In this document: positions 1 to 13,600 of the stretch, in pieces
Position numbering within the stretch: the stretch's first letter is position 1
Layout of the letters: every line of letters begins with the position of its first letter
DNA from: Branchiostoma floridae
Taxonomy: Eukaryota > Chordata > Leptocardii > Amphioxiformes > Branchiostomatidae
Reading direction: 5' to 3'
Assembly: GCF_000003815.2 (NCBI RefSeq)
Contig: NC_049982.1
Span: 5,361,105-5,425,104, forward strand
Length of the DNA stretch: 64,000 nt
The notes under the pieces: generated by a model
Told to the model about the DNA's origin: nothing
Database searches by the model: none
The model's input: only the letters and a program-made list of their open reading frames with translations
Translations under genes and position numbers: made by a program

Positions 1-2
1 GT

Positions 3-3000
3 AAGGGAGCGGTGTGTCCCACCTGTGGCATGAAGTTTGCCTACAAGTCCAGTCTGAGGACTCACCAGTTCATACACTCAGGTTGGGCTTCTATATTTTC
101 TTATAAAGTAATTTCATTTTTTACCTTGCCGGGCCTTAGCCCGGCAAGGTAATGAGGCCCGATCTTTACATGGTTCGATGGATCAATGGTTCAAGCAATG
201 TTAACCCAGCCCTTCCAAAGGCCCTTCAAAAGGCCCTTTTCTCTTTGCCCAATTTTATGGCTTAGTTAGACAAGGGTACATTGCAGGCCAGTATTAAAAC
301 TGTATTTTAGACGTATGTGGTCCAGCGTAAATAAATCTACGCTTTAACCCATGTTTATCATAAAGATATATCAAAAATTGCATCAGAAGGAATTTATTTT
401 GTAATAAAGAATAATGCATACTCATTGTGGGTCAAAAAGTTTTACAATACCGGTTTATTGTGCCAATAATTTATCTGACATAGATTATGTTAATGAGGTA
501 AATTTCCCTACACTTGGGGATTTTTGCTGCATTTCATACTACAGTTGCTAGGTGTCGCTTTGTACATTGCAACAACATGAAACAAAAAAATAGCCGCAAA
601 CTTCGGGACTAGTCGCCAGGTAAGTACATTTTAAAGACATTTGTGACTATGAATGTCCTTGATAGAGTTTGTATTGTGTGAAAAATAGATTTGAGACTGG
701 ATTGGCAGCTGGAGAAGTCACTAAAGCTTTCCCGTACAAGAATTGGGGTGGGAGGGGGGCGACATTTGGAACTCTGTGGTTGTCTCTGATTATTTTGATG
801 TGATCCTCATGTTAACTGATGAACACTGGTGAAGCGCCGAGGTACCTTTTCCTGACGAAATCCCTACTACCCGGCAAGGTACAGCTTTTTTTAAAGCACT
901 TGTTTGTCTGTTGGTCACCAAGATAGCTCAAGAACTCAAGTATTTGATATGCTGGCAGATTGTGACAAAAACTAGAAATGACCCAGTGGCATGCTTTGGT
1001 ACTGCAGCAGAAGTATCTACTTTTCTGGACAAGCTATGGTCATAATTTTTGTGTGCTACATAAAGATAGCTTTTGTCTTATGACAAGCTATCATAGGTTA
1101 TAGATTCTGGGTGCAACATAAAGATAGCTCTTATGACAAGCTATGGTGCTACATAAAGATAACTCTTCTTGTCTGTTTCTCACTTGTCGTCTAGGGGAGA
1201 AGCCCTATCCCTGCTCAGTGTGCAGAAAGTCCTTCCGCCAGGCAGGCGATCTGCAGCGCCACCTAGCGGTGCACACTGGCGAGCGCAGGTACACCTGTCA
1301 GGTGTGCAAGAAGGGCTACAAACAATCAGGTAGGAGAGAAGATGAGTGTTAAGTGTAGTAGCCATTGCGGTTGGGAGTCTAGGATCCATTTTTTTATAGT
1401 GGGTACATGCTTCAGTTAAGACATATTTGATTTTTTTTGTCCCAAAATGTAAAAATAACCTTTGGTATCTTAACAAAGAAATTATGGGCCTTCAAACGTT
1501 TGCATTTACATTCTGCCAATGCATTGTGAAGAGTTCGTTATTCGCAACAACATATTTTTTATTTCTCAAGAGCCAATGTTTTGATGACTGTCTCCCATTG
1601 TCTCCAGGGCAAAAATGACAGACAGCCTGGTATCCTTGGCAACAATTATGCAGTCCCAAATGTAAACTATTGTCCCTTACATGGATCTTGTTTAGCAACA
1701 ATGCTGAGAGATACAGTGGTCATTATAACATTTGTTCTTGAAAAACGTGGTGGTGAATAATTATTATGCTGTCCTTTACCAATCAGAATGTCTATAATTA
1801 AACAACAGGCTATTTTCTTTTTCCTTTGTTGCTGATTGCTGTGTTCCCTCCTCTATCAGGTGACCTGGCAGCTCACATGATGGACCACACGGATGACGTC
1901 CGCTTCTCCTGTCCCGTCTGTAGCAAGAGGCTGAAGCGCAAATGTGACCTCAGGAAACACATGTACACCCATACAGGTAACACTGAAGAGATTGATCATA
2001 ATGACCTAGTAGGCAGACACTTTTAAGTCTGTAGTTTCATGTCTTAGTTGACTTTTGTGTACTACTGTAGAGCTTTGCAGCTTACTTTTATCATTGACTT
2101 TGTCTAACCTCCAGTGGCTATTATTTTGACAGACAGTAATTTAAGCACGTTACAGAAAAAAGAATGATTCTCTTCAAAAATAGCTTCATAGGACATACAT
2201 GCATTGTATCATTGCTAGTATCATTTCCTAACTACCTTAACACAAGTAGGCAAGTGCTTTTTTTTGTCTGTCTCTTCTACTATGGTTGATTTATTTCTTA
2301 CAGTGAATACTCTCTATAGAAAGACAGTTGTTTATTGCATTTTTGCATTTTGCAGGCTTCTACCCGTTCCAGTGTGACCTGTGTGGGAAGCAGTTCAGGG
2401 AGAAAGCCAAGATGCTGAATCACAAGCGCAACAAGTATGTCATATGTTATAATCTGTTATATCTGTAAATGTTTAAGTCCGTTTTATGCTAGAAGCTGTT
2501 ATATCTGTAAAATAAAACCTTTTTTCTTCACTTTGTCCTCTTTTAAACTTAAGTCTACCTCTGGCAAAATTTCCAAAATTAAGAAAAACAGATGCTAGAA
2601 TACAAAAGTTTGAATTAAAAGTTCACAACATTGCCAGATGTAGTCACAATACTCTGCTCATTCAGTGAGAAGGAATTACTGTACCATAGCAGTAGAGTAT
2701 CAACTGTAGTGTTTATGTATGATCAAATAATTTTTTTTACCAACAGGGCAAGCCTGCCTTAAACAAAAGTTGATGTAACCTTAGTCTGTGTAGCACAAAC
2801 TCTGCTCTCCGGGGGTGTAACTGGCCCCTCCCCACAGAGGCCGGCAGATGTTGGGCGGGCGACTATGAGCAAGATTTAATCAAGCTAAAGTAACCTTAAC
2901 CTCCTTTTTATCACAGACATGGAGCACAGAAGATCTTTGTGTGTGAAATCTGTGGGAAACAGTTTACCCATCCGGGCTGTCTGAAGAACCACCAGCGGAA

Positions 3001-3758
3001 ACACACGGGGAACAAGCCCCACGTGTGCGGGGTCTGCTCCAAGGGCTACGTGCAGCGGGGCAAGCTGCTCAAGCACATGCGCACGCACCAACAAACCAAC
3101 ACACAGGTAGGTAGCTTTTAGCCTGAGTACCATCCTCCGAAGTGACTGAAGCAACCATGGTTAACTATTGAGCTAGCGGTCACTCCAGAGGATGGTACTC
3201 AGGCTAGGTAGCTTTGTGTGTAGCTAGCCAAGTATGTATGGTGTATTGCAGGGTTTAACAAGTTTTCTAAAATTCACTTGTCCTATGCAAAATTTGCTTG
3301 CCATAACTAACTTTCTGCTTGCCCGAAATTTAAGGAACATTTTTCACTATGTATTTTTACATCCAGCATTGGAAATCTTTTATTATTGACTCTTTTTGTC
3401 TGTGTTGACTAATACTTGATTATTATTTCATTCCTTTTTTCTTTTCCAAACCTCATTTTCTTTCTTTCTTTCTTTATTCACAATGACACAATTCATTAAA
3501 TTACAGGTGTCAGCCTAGGTAATGGCTGATCCACCCACAAAAATGCAGACGGACACACATGGAATTTATCTTTGATCTCATTTGCCTTCCCAGGTTCCCC
3601 AGTGGGGTATTGTTGAGGAGGTGGTACTGCAGGAGGCAGGGGGCGTTAATCTGATGGACCAGGGCTACGAGGAGAACGTCATGAACGTCTTCAGGACCAT
3701 CGAGGCGGCCCAGGCGCTGACCTTTATGCCGGAGGCGGTCGTTGAGATACAGCTGTGA
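3..3758 (+). CDS. C2H2 zinc-finger protein, C-terminal part (5' end outside window)
   Basis: Six exons join in phase: <3-81, 1195-1329, 1860-1976, 2356-2434, 2917-3106 and 3594-3758 (765 nt, 254 residues plus TGA). All internal junctions are GT-AG; the first donor (gttggg) is weak. The product has seven C2H2 fingers (CX2C...HX3-4H) with TGEKPY-type linkers, several of them split by introns. After the last finger comes a finger-free acidic/hydrophobic tail of about 60 residues ending in VVEIQL. C2H2 arrays of this type usually bind DNA in the nucleus; the target is unknown. The N-terminus lies upstream of the window, so any BTB, KRAB or SET domain cannot be seen. I do not recognise a specific orthologue. 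The last coding module is repeated downstream (see 3879-4900). Confidence 0.87.
122..881. mobile_element. Non-autonomous TIR element in a zinc-finger gene intron
   Basis: The motif TACCTTGCCGGG at 122-133 is matched by its inverse CCCGGCAAGGTA at 870-881. A second inverse copy at 139-152 forms a 14-bp perfect hairpin with the left end. TA dinucleotides sit at both outer ends. No transposase is visible. It lies entirely in the intron 82-1194. Confidence 0.5.
1027..1165. repeat. Degenerate tandem repeat of about 55 bp just upstream of a zinc-finger exon
   Basis: The phrases 'gacaagctat' and 'acataaagata' recur three times in 1027-1165, ending about 30 bp before the acceptor at 1194. It is a short imperfect array with no evident function. 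Confidence 0.5.
3119..3205. mobile_element. Miniature inverted-repeat element (about 86 bp)
   Basis: An 18-bp inverted repeat (AGCCTGAGTACCATCCTC at 3120-3137 and its complement at 3188-3205) encloses about 50 bp. It is flanked by the direct repeat TAGGTAGCTTT at 3108-3118 and 3205-3215, which could be a target duplication. It starts 13 bp inside the intron after donor 3107. Confidence 0.6.
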
Positions 3759-3878
3759 ATGGGGAAGGGGAGAGTGAAGTCTTTGATTAGAATTTTTGCA
3801 AATGATGTCAGACTCAGAACTTGTAAACTGGAAGTTTTGTTGGACTAATACAGAGGGGTATTCAAAAGGAGCACCTAG

Positions 3879-4900
3879 GCAGCCCAGGCGCTAACCTTCA
3901 TGCCGGAGGTGGTCGTTGAGATACAGCTTTAGAATTTAGTAGGGTGTTGGAAAGGAGCAACCAGGGACTGTTGAGGTGGCCCAGGCCCTAACATTCATGT
4001 CTGAAACTGTGGTTGAGATACGGCTGTGAATGTAGATGGGCAAGCATGTTTCAGACAATCGAGGCAACCCAGGCGCTAACGTTAATGCCTGAAGCGGTCG
4101 TTGAGATACAGCTGTGATCGGGGAAGGGGAGAGTCAAGTCTGTGATAAGAATTTATGCAAAAAAAGTAAAGCAAGTGGTGTCAGACTTTTTGGAAAGGAG
4201 CACCCAGGGACAGTGGATGCAGCTCAGACGCTGACCTTCATGCCTGAGGCGGTGGTTGAGATACAGCTGTGATTGGGGAAGGGGAAAGTGAAGTCTTTGA
4301 TAAGAATTTATGCAAAAAAAGTAAAACAAATGGTGTCAGACTTGGAACCTGTAAACTGGAGGATTTGTGGGACTCATTCAAGGGATTGGAAAGGAGCACC
4401 CAGTGATGGTGGAGGCAGCCCAGGCGCTGACCTTCATGCCCGAGGCAGTCATTGAGAAACAGCTGTGAATGGGGAAGGGGAAAGTCAAGTTTGAGAAGTT
4501 TTTGATAAGAATTTATGCAACAAAAGTAAAACAAATGGTGTCAGACTCAGAACCTGTAAACTGTAGTTTTTGGGGGGACATTTGTATCAACCTAATCCAG
4601 AAGGGTATTGGAAAGGAGCGCCCAGGACGGTGGGTGCAGCTCAGGCGCTAACCTTCATGCCTGAAGCTGTCGTTGACATACAGCTGTGAATGGGGAAGGG
4701 GAAAGTCAAGTTTGAGAAGTTTTTGATAAGAATTTATGCAACAAGTAAAATAAATGTTGTCAGACTCAGAACCTGTAAACTTTTTGACATCTTGGTTTAA
4801 ACTAATCCAGAAGCGTATTGAAAAGGAGCGCTGTTAGGCAGCTCAGGTGCTACATTGTAACATTCGTGCCGGAGACAGTTGTTGAGATACAACTGTGATT
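3879..4900 (+). repeat. Decayed tandem copies of the zinc-finger gene's last coding module
   Basis: The final 19 codons of the gene (3702-3758, encoding [17 protein letters not shown]-stop) recur downstream. Six copies keep the reading frame and a stop: 3879-3932, 3973-4029, 4061-4117, 4216-4272, 4412-4468 and 4633-4689. A seventh at about 4835-4895 is broken. Spacing runs from about 90 to 220 bp, because most copies carry the following 3'-UTR segment (ggggaaggggaaagt...). Short fragments of the UTR part continue to about 5150. The copies may be 3'-UTR repeats or alternative terminal exons. Confidence 0.8.
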
Positions 4901-5155
4901 GTAGAAGGGAAGGGTCATGGCTTCAAACTTAAATGACATTTTATGCAGCAAAATGTTATAATGGAATTCTAGATGAAGCAGATTATGTCAAATTGACTGA
5001 CAAAATAAGCAACCAGAGGTAACACATGACAAGCATGTTTCAGACCATCAAGGTTGCTGAAAGACGTTGTTCTTTGTTGACATGCAGACAATGATTATTA
5101 ATAAGTGAAGTTTGAAAAGGGTTTATGCAGCAAAAGTAAAACCTAGGTGTCAAAC

Positions 5156-5897
5156 CTCATGCTTGAAGTTTTGGCGGAGAAATATTTCATCTCAAACTAG
5201 GCTTGAAAGGTCTTGACAAGAAATAACAAAACATGTTTACATGACAATTATTAGGACTACCAATGCCATTTATTTGCTAAGTTTTAGCCTGAAGATGTTT
5301 ATGGAGATGCAGCTGAGCCTAGCTGCAAGGGCTTGGATTTTGAGGAAATTTACAGAGCAACTATCACAACTGTAGTCTATTTTTGAAAGAGATGATAATG
5401 GTGGTGTTGTGTGGTGCAGCTCAACTGAGACGAACATTGTTGTTGTTGTTGTTGTCTCTCTAACCGCTTCAGTTCGTCGGTATATGGTCACATGTGCTTT
5501 CCTTCACTCCCTTCTTCTCTATGTGCATCCAAACACATGTGTTTCACTCTTGCTGCTTTTTCCAATTGGTCGGCTTTTGCACACTGTATAGGCGGTATCA
5601 CTTCAAACTTCCTTTCTTCTATTACTTTTGTCGTCTGTTCTCACTTGCATTCCTCACTCTCATCATTCATCATTCATTGTTCAAATCAGTGTTGATACAA
5701 CTGTAGTATTGTTTGGTGCAGTTTCTAACTGAGACTTGTACATTGTGCATTCTATATTCACTTTTAGTGGTAGACAGTCATGCAATTGACAATCACCTGA
5801 CAAAGTTTGTTAAAAAACTGTTTGTGTCAAAAATGTTATATGTAATGTAACATTAATGTTACTGACAGGATTATAATGTGGATGAAAAATAGCAGTA
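5156..5897. other. Intergenic, no gene seen
   Basis: AT-rich sequence with a short (TTG)n run at 5437-5455. The small open frames here show no domain and no splice context. Confidence 0.5.
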
Positions 5898-6771
5898 CAG
5901 TGGAAGCCAGTTAATTGCACCTCGGATAAACGCACACTTCGGATAATTGCACGGAATCCCTAAATCCCAAACCGTCTCCCATTCATTCCATTGTTAGTGA
6001 CTTCGCTTATCTGCACAACAAAAAATCACCAGCGCCGGATAATTGCACGAAAATTTGTCAAACATCGTCGGCAAATTGACTGAAAATGCGTGTTAAAATC
6101 GTCAGACACGGTACAAATAAGCTGATAATGACCTTTGTGAAGTCGCTTTACTGACAACATGTATGAAATTGTTATTGGGATCAAAAGAAAGCGATATTGT
6201 GGGGTCAGCACCATGAAGAGACGCCCGCCCGCTTGAAAGGTCGTCAAAAGCCGGCATTACGATTTGGCAGACAACTTGCTTTGACATACAGTACTCAATA
6301 ACAAATGTTCTCTATCTGTCCATTGTCTAATTACGTAATTAGGGTCGCGGGGAAATACTTATGCAGTGGTTTTATGTTCTTGGCAGCCAGTCGGAAACAA
6401 CACAGCGACTCGGGGCCTACAGACGGACATAACACTCGCCTTCGGCGGTGCGCATGCAGTGCTTTAGTTTCGTGGTAAGGAAGCTAGATAACGTATACAG
6501 TAACTTACTTTTAGTTTTGATTTCAAGTACATTGCAGAACGATGTTTCGTGAAGACATGTATATGACGTCCGGAGCACAACAGGTACAGCACTACTGTGG
6601 CACGTAAATAAACTGCGTTGTACTACCTCCCATACCACCTCTCGCCCAACCCCCCCCCCCCCCCGCCCGTGGTGATGCGGTCCAAATGACCAACTCCGCA
6701 TTATCGCACACGCCGGATGATTGCACGAAATTCGCTGGCAAATTGGGTGTGCAATTAAGCGGCTTCCACAC
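5898..6771. mobile_element. Non-autonomous pogo/Tc1-like DNA transposon (874 bp)
   Basis: The left end CAGTGGAAGCCAGTTAATTG and the right end pair as imperfect inverted repeats of about 25 bp. TA occurs at 5896-5897 and 6772-6773. Internal phrases 'ggataattgcacg' recur near both ends, as in pogo/Tigger-derived elements. There is a C-run at about 6649-6663 and no intact transposase. Confidence 0.65.
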
Positions 6772-6861
6772 TACTTGATTTATACAAAGGAAGCAAATGT
6801 TTCACAGAAATGAAAAAAGCTGCTAATATAATGTCTTGAATATTGTTTTTGGGTGCTTTGA

Positions 6862-6931
6862 GTGTAAAAAATGTTATTACACCCTTTATGCATTCCAATG
6901 GGACCCAGGGCTTTTTAAGTGCCCTTAAGGG
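6862..6931 (+). repeat. Isolated fragment of the 366-bp satellite unit
   Basis: About 70 bp match the satellite segment from 'gtgtaaaaa' to 'gcccttaag', including the phrase 'cattccaatgggaccc'. The fragment lies about 730 bp before the array and in the same orientation. The following 30 bp differ. Confidence 0.75.
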
Positions 6932-7017
6932 GGCACACACCAGTTTATTTGGGGGTTCAAATGTAGGCGGCACACCCTCAAGTCTAGCGACCATCTCTTC
7001 CAGGGAATTATCCTGAA

Positions 7018-7661
7018 GGAAAATAACTGTATATGGGCTGAGAGGATATACCTTCAGCTACAAGACCAACTGAGTTTCGATCCGTCAACTTCTCTAATTT
7101 TGAAAAATTATAGGGAAAAAAAACATTATTTTCATGTCAAAAATGATGTACAAAATCGGGCATTTTCGCATTGGATAAAACAGATGAAGATTTTTCCGGC
7201 AAGCACGACTGATACTGCCAGAAAGAGGAAAATCTAAAGACTAATCCAGCCAATTATAAAGACAATTCTAGTACTACAGTTTTTTTAAGCATCCACGGCG
7301 CGCGGCATTGCAACTTTGCTTGACACAGCGCTTCAGAGGTAAATCTAGGTCACGGGCCTCTTTACATTCAGGCGTAGGGATATCGCGGAAGCAACGCGCG
7401 AACCAAAACACAATTTGCACCAAAAACACACCATTTTCTACGCTTTTCAGCCACGCTCGTACCCAGCGCCGTGAAGAAGCCATAGATTTAATAGGACGCT
7501 GTGGAGGAGCGTGCTTTTCAGCCATGTAACCATTTAATGTCATTTCGCAGGAAATAATGAGAAATGTCAACTCAAACATGGGCCCTCGGAAGCCTTTCGT
7601 CACTTTTTGGTCGCGGACTACCGCGGACCCCGGTCGCGGAAGAACTGGAGTGTGCACCGTT
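7018..7661. other. Unique flank of the satellite, no supported gene
   Basis: 7018-7270 is AT-rich. 7274-7661 has more balanced base composition and carries part of a 177-codon minus-strand open frame that runs out of the first satellite unit. No domain is recognised. Confidence 0.4.
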
Positions 7662-10600
7662 AAGAGCGGCGACGAGATGTGCGCCCGCCATGGGTCCCCA
7701 GCCATGCCCCTGGCCAAGGCGCTGGGGATGGGCACCATAGTCTGGGGGAAAGACGTCTCTTTCTGGGCATATGTTGCGATTATACCTTCTGCGGTTCTCA
7801 AGGCCACGATGACGTCATAGCCCTGGGCAGGTGAACACCCGTTATCACCGCCTCAGGTGCACAGAGGGCTTCAGAGGCCGGATCTTCCGCACCAGGTCGA
7901 TGCGGACGGGCGACGGACATGTCTTGGTGCTAAAGTCTGGCGGCACTTGCTTGGTATAAAAAAAATAGGTGTAAAAAGCCCTGGCGCAATGCATTCCAAT
8001 GGGACCCAGGGCTTTTTAAGTGCCCTTAAGAGCGGCGACGAGATGTGCGCCCGCCATGGGTCCCCAGCCATGCCCCTGGCCAAGGCGCTGGGGATGGGCA
8101 CCATAGTCTGGGGGAAAGACGTCTCTTTCTGGGCATATGTTGCGATTATACCTTCTGCGGTTCTCAAGGCCACGATGACGTCATAGCCCTGGGCAGGTGA
8201 ACACCCGTTATCACCGCCTCAGGTGCACAGAGGGCTTCAGAGGCCGGATCTTCCGCACCAGGTCGATGCGGACGGGCGACGGACATGTCTTGGTGCTAAA
8301 GTCTGGCGGCACTTGCTTGGTATAAAAAAAATAGGTGTAAAAAGCCCTGGCGCAATGCATTCCAATGGGACCCAGGGCTTTTTAAGTGCCCTTAAGAGCG
8401 GCGACGAGATGTGCGCCCACACATGGGTCCCCAGCCATGCACCTGGCACAAGGCGCTGGGGATGGGCACCATAGTCTGGGGGAAAGACGTCTCTTTCTGG
8501 GCATATGTTGCGATTATACCTTCCGCGGTTCTCAAGGCCACGATGACGTCATAGCCCTGGGCAGGTGAACACCCGTTATCACCGCCTCAGGTGCACAGAG
8601 GGCTTCAGAGGCCGGATCTTCCGCACCAGGTCGATGCGGACGGGCGACGGACATGTCTTGGTGCTAAAGTCCGGCGGCACTTGCTTGGTATAAAAAAAAT
8701 AGGTGTAAAAAGCCCTGGCGCAATGCATTCCAATGGGACCCAGGGCTTTTTAAGTGCCCTTAAGAGCGGCGACGAGATGTGCGCCCGCCATGGGTCCCCA
8801 GCCATGCCCCTGGCCAAGGCGCTGGGGATGGGCACCATAGTCTGGGGGAAAGACGTCTCTTTCTGGGCATATGTTGCGATTATACCTTCTGCGGTTCTCA
8901 AGGCCACGATGACGTCATAGCCCTGGGCAGGTGAACACCCGTTATCACCGCCTCAGGTGCACAGAGGGCTTCAGAGGCCGGATCTTCCGCACCAGGTCGA
9001 TGCGGACGGGCGACGGACATGTCTTGGTGCTAAAGTCTGGCGGCACTTGCTTGGTATAAAAAAATAGGTGTAAAAAGCCCTGGCGCAATGCATTCCAATG
9101 GGACCCAGGGCTTTTTAAGTGCCCTTAAGAGCGGCGACCAGATGTGCGCCCGCCATGGGTCCCCAGCCATGCCCCTGGCCAAGGCGCTGGGGATGGGCAC
9201 CATAGTCTGGGGGAAAGACGTCTCTTTCTGGGCATATGTTGCGATTATACCTTCTGCGGTTCTCAAGGCCACGATGACGTCATAGCCCTGGGCAGGTGAA
9301 CACCCGTTATCACCGCCTCAGGTGCACAGAGGGCTTCAGAGGCCGGATCTTCCGCACCAGGTCGATGCGGACGGGCGACGGACATGTCTTGGTGCTAAAG
9401 TCCGGCGGCACTTGCTTGGTATAAAAAAAATAGGTGTAAAAAGCCCTGGCGCAATGCATTCCAATGGGACCCAGGGCTTTTTAAGTGCCCTTAAGAGCGG
9501 CGACGAGATGTGCGCCCGCCATGGGTCCCCAGCCATGCCCCTGGCCAAGGCGCTGGGGATGGGCACCATAGTCTGGGGGAAAGACGTCTCTTTCTGGGCA
9601 TATGTTGCGATTATACCTTCTGCGGTTCTCAAGGCCACGATGACGTCATAGCCCTGGGCAGGTGAACACCCGTTATCACCGCCTCAGGTGCACAGAGGGC
9701 TTCAGAGGCCGGATCTTCCGCACCAGGTCGATGCGGACGGGCGACGGACATGTCTTGGTGCTAAAGTCCGGCGGCACTTGCTTGGTATAAAAAAAATAGG
9801 TGTAAAAAGCCCTGGCGCAATGCATTCCAATGGGACCCAGGGCTTTTTAAGTGCCCTTAAGAGCGGCGACGAGATGTGCGCCCGCCATGGGTCCCCAGCC
9901 ATGCCCCTGGCCAAGGCGCTGGGGATGGGCACCATAGTCTGGGGGAAAGACGTCTCTTTCTGGGCATATGTTGCGATTATACCTTCTGCGGTTCTCAAGG
10001 CCACGATGACGTCATAGCCCTGGGCAGGTGAACACCCGTTATCACCGCCTCAGGTGCACAGAGGGCTTCAGAGGCCGGATCTTCCGCACCAGGTCGATGC
10101 GGACGGGCGACGGACATGTCTTGGTGCTAAAGTCTGGCGGCACTTGCTTGGTATAAAAAAAATAGGTGTAAAAAGCCCTGGCGCAATGCATTCCAATGGG
10201 ACCCAGGGCTTTTTAAGTGCCCTTAAGAGCGGCGACGAGATGTGCGCCCGCCATGGGTCCCCAGCCATGCCCCTGGCCAAGGCGCTGGGGATGGGCACCA
10301 TAGTCTGGGGGAAAGACGTCTCTTTCTGGGCATATGTTGCGATTATACCTTCTGCGGTTCTCAAGGCCACGATGACGTCATAGCCCTGGGCAGGTGAACA
10401 CCCGTTATCACCGCCTCAGGTGCACAGAGGGCTTCAGAGGCCGGATCTTCCGCACCAGGTCGATGCGGACGGGCGACGGACATGTCTTGGTGCTAAAGTC
10501 CGGCGGCACTTGCTTGGTATAAAAAAAATAGGTGTAAAAAGCCCTGGCGCAATGCATTCCAATGGGACCCAGGGCTTTTTAAGTGCCCTTAAGAGCGGCG

Positions 10601-13600
10601 ACGAGATGTGCGCCCGCCATGGGTCCCCAGCCATGCCCCTGGCCAAGGCGCTGGGGATGGGCACCATAGTCTGGGGGAAAGACGTCTCTTTCTGGGCATA
10701 TGTTGCGATTATACCTTCTGCGGTTCTCAAGGCCACGATGACGTCATAGCCCTGGGCAGGTGAACACCCGTTATCACCGCCTCAGGTGCACAGAGGGCTT
10801 CAGAGGCCGGATCTTCCGCACCAGGTCGATGCGGACGGGCGACGGACATGTCTTGGTGCTAAAGTCTGGCGGCACTTGCTTGGTATAAAAAAAATAGGTG
10901 TAAAAAGCCCTGGCGCAATGCATTCCAATGGGACCCAGGGCTTTTTAAGTGCCCTTAAGAGCGGCGACGAGATGTGCGCCCGCCATGGGTCCCCAGCCAT
11001 GCCCCTGGCCAAGGCGCTGGGGATGGGCACCATAGTCTGGGGGAAAGACGTCTCTTTCTGGGCATATGTTGCGATTACGGCCTTCTGCGGTTCTCAAGGC
11101 CACGATGACGTCATAGCCCTGGGCAGGTGAACACCCGTTATCACCGCCTCAGGTGCACAGAGGGCTTCAGAGGCCGGATCTTCCGCACCAGGTCGATGCG
11201 GACGGGCGACGGACATGTCTTGCGTGCTAAAGTCTGGCGGCACTTGCTTGGTATAAAAAAAATAGGTGTAAAAAGCCCTGGCGCAATGCATTCCAATGGG
11301 ACCCAGGGCTTTTTAAGTGCCCTTAAGAGCGGCGACGAGATGTGCGCCCGCCATGGGTCCCCAGCCATGCCCCTGGCCAAGGCGCTGGGGATGGGCACCA
11401 TAGTCTGGGGGAAAGACGTCTCTTTCTGGGCATATGTTGCGATTATACCTTCTGCGGTTCTCAAGGCCACGATGACGTCATAGCCCTGGGCAGGTGAACA
11501 CCCGTTATCACCGCCTCAGGTGCACAGAGGGCTTCAGAGGCCGGATCTTCCGCACCAGGTCGATGCGGACGGGCGACGGACATGTCTTGGTGCTAAAGTC
11601 TGGCGGCACTTGCTTGGTATAAAAAAAATAGGTGTAAAAAGCCCTGGCGCAATGCATTCCAATGGGACCCAGGGCTTTTTAAGTGCCCTTAAGAGCGGCG
11701 ACGAGATGTGCGCCCGCCATGGGTCCCCAGCCATGCACCTGGCCAAGGCGCTGGGGATGGGCACCATAGTCTGGGGGAAAGACGTCTCTTTCTGGGCATA
11801 TGTTGCGATTATACCTTCTGCGGTTCTCAAGGCCACGATGACGTCATAGCCCTGGGCAGGTGAACACCCGTTATCACCGCCTCAGGTGCACAGAGGGCTT
11901 CAGAGGCCGGATCTTCCGCACCAGGTCGATGCGGACGGGCGACGGACATGTCTTGGTGCTAAAGTCTGGCGGCACTTGCTTGGTATAAAAAAAATAGGTG
12001 TAAAAAGCCCTGGCGCAATGCATTCCAATGGGACCCAGGGCTTTTTAAGTGCCCTTAAGAGCGGCGACGAGATGTGCGCCCGCCATGGGTCCCCAGCCAT
12101 GCCCCTGGCCAAGGCGCTGGGGATGGGCACCATAGTCTGGGGGAAAGACGTCTCTTTCTGGGCATATGTTGCGATTATACCTTCTGCGGTTCTCAAGGCC
12201 ACGATGACGTCATAGCCCTGGGCAGGTGAACACCCGTTATCACCGCCTCAGGTGCACAGAGGGCTTCAGAGGCCGGATCTTCCGCACCAGGTCGATGCGG
12301 ACGGGCGACGGACATGTCTTGGTGCTAAAGTCTGGCGGCACTTGCTTGGTATAAAAAAATAGGTGTAAAAAGCCCTGGCGCAATGCATTCCAATGGGACC
12401 CAGGGCTTTTTAAGTGCCCTTAAGAGCGGCGACGAGATGTGCGCCCGCCATGGGTCCCCAGCCATGCCCCTGGCCAAGGCGCTGGGGATGGGCACCATAG
12501 TCTGGGGGAAAGACGTCTCTTTCTGGGCATATGTTGCGATTATACCTTCTGCGGTTCTCAAGGCCACGATGACGTCATAGCCCTGGGCAGGTGAACACCC
12601 GTTATCACCGCCTCAGGTGCACAGAGGGCTTCAGAGGCCGGATCTTCCGCACCAGGTCGATGCGGACGGGCGACGGACATGTCTTGGTGCTAAAGTCTGG
12701 CGGCACTTGCTTGGTATAAAAAAAATAGGTGTAAAAAGCCCTGGCGCAATGCATTCCAATGGGACCCAGGGCTTTTTAAGTGCCCTTAAGAGCGGCGACG
12801 AGATGTGCGCCCGCCATGGGTCCCCAGCCATGCCCCTGGCCAAGGCGCTGGGGATGGGCACCATAGTCTGGGGGAAAGACGTCTCTTTCTGGGCATATGT
12901 TGCGATTATACCTTCTGCGGTTCTCAAGGCCACGATGACGTCATAGCCCTGGGCAGGTGAACACCCGTTATCACCGCCTCAGGTGCACAGAGGGCTTCAG
13001 AGGCCGGATCTTCCGCACCAGGTCGATGCGGACGGGCGACGGACATGTCTTGGTGCTAAAGTCTGGCGGCACTTGCTTGGTATAAAAAAAATAGGTGTAA
13101 AAAGCCCTGGCGCAATGCATTCCAATGGGACCCAGGGCTTTTTAAGTGCCCTTAAGAGCGGCGACGAGATGTGCGCCCGCCATGGGTCCCCAGCCATGCC
13201 CCTGGCCAAGGCGCTGGGGATGGGCACCATAGTCTGGGGGAAAGACGTCTCTTTCTGGGCATATGTTGCGATTATACCTTCTGCGGTTCTCAAGGCCACG
13301 ATGACGTCATAGCCCTGGGCAGGTGAACACCCGTTATCACCGCCTCAGGTGCACAGAGGGCTTCAGAGGCCGGATCTTCCGCACCAGGTCGATGCGGACG
13401 GGCGACGGACATGTCTTGGTGCTAAAGTCCGGCGGCACGTGCTTGGTATAAAAAAAATAGGTGTAAAAAGCCCTGGCGCAATGCATTCCAATGGGACCCA
13501 GGGCTTTTTAAGTGCCCTTAAGAGCGGCGACGAGATGTGCGCCCGCCATGGGTCCCCAGCCATGCCCCTGGCCAAGGCGCTGGGGATGGGCACCATAGTC

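Noticed and set aside
6026-6287. Two minus frames as transposase remnants
   Set aside because: No helix-turn-helix or DDE motif is readable; they sit inside a short non-autonomous element.
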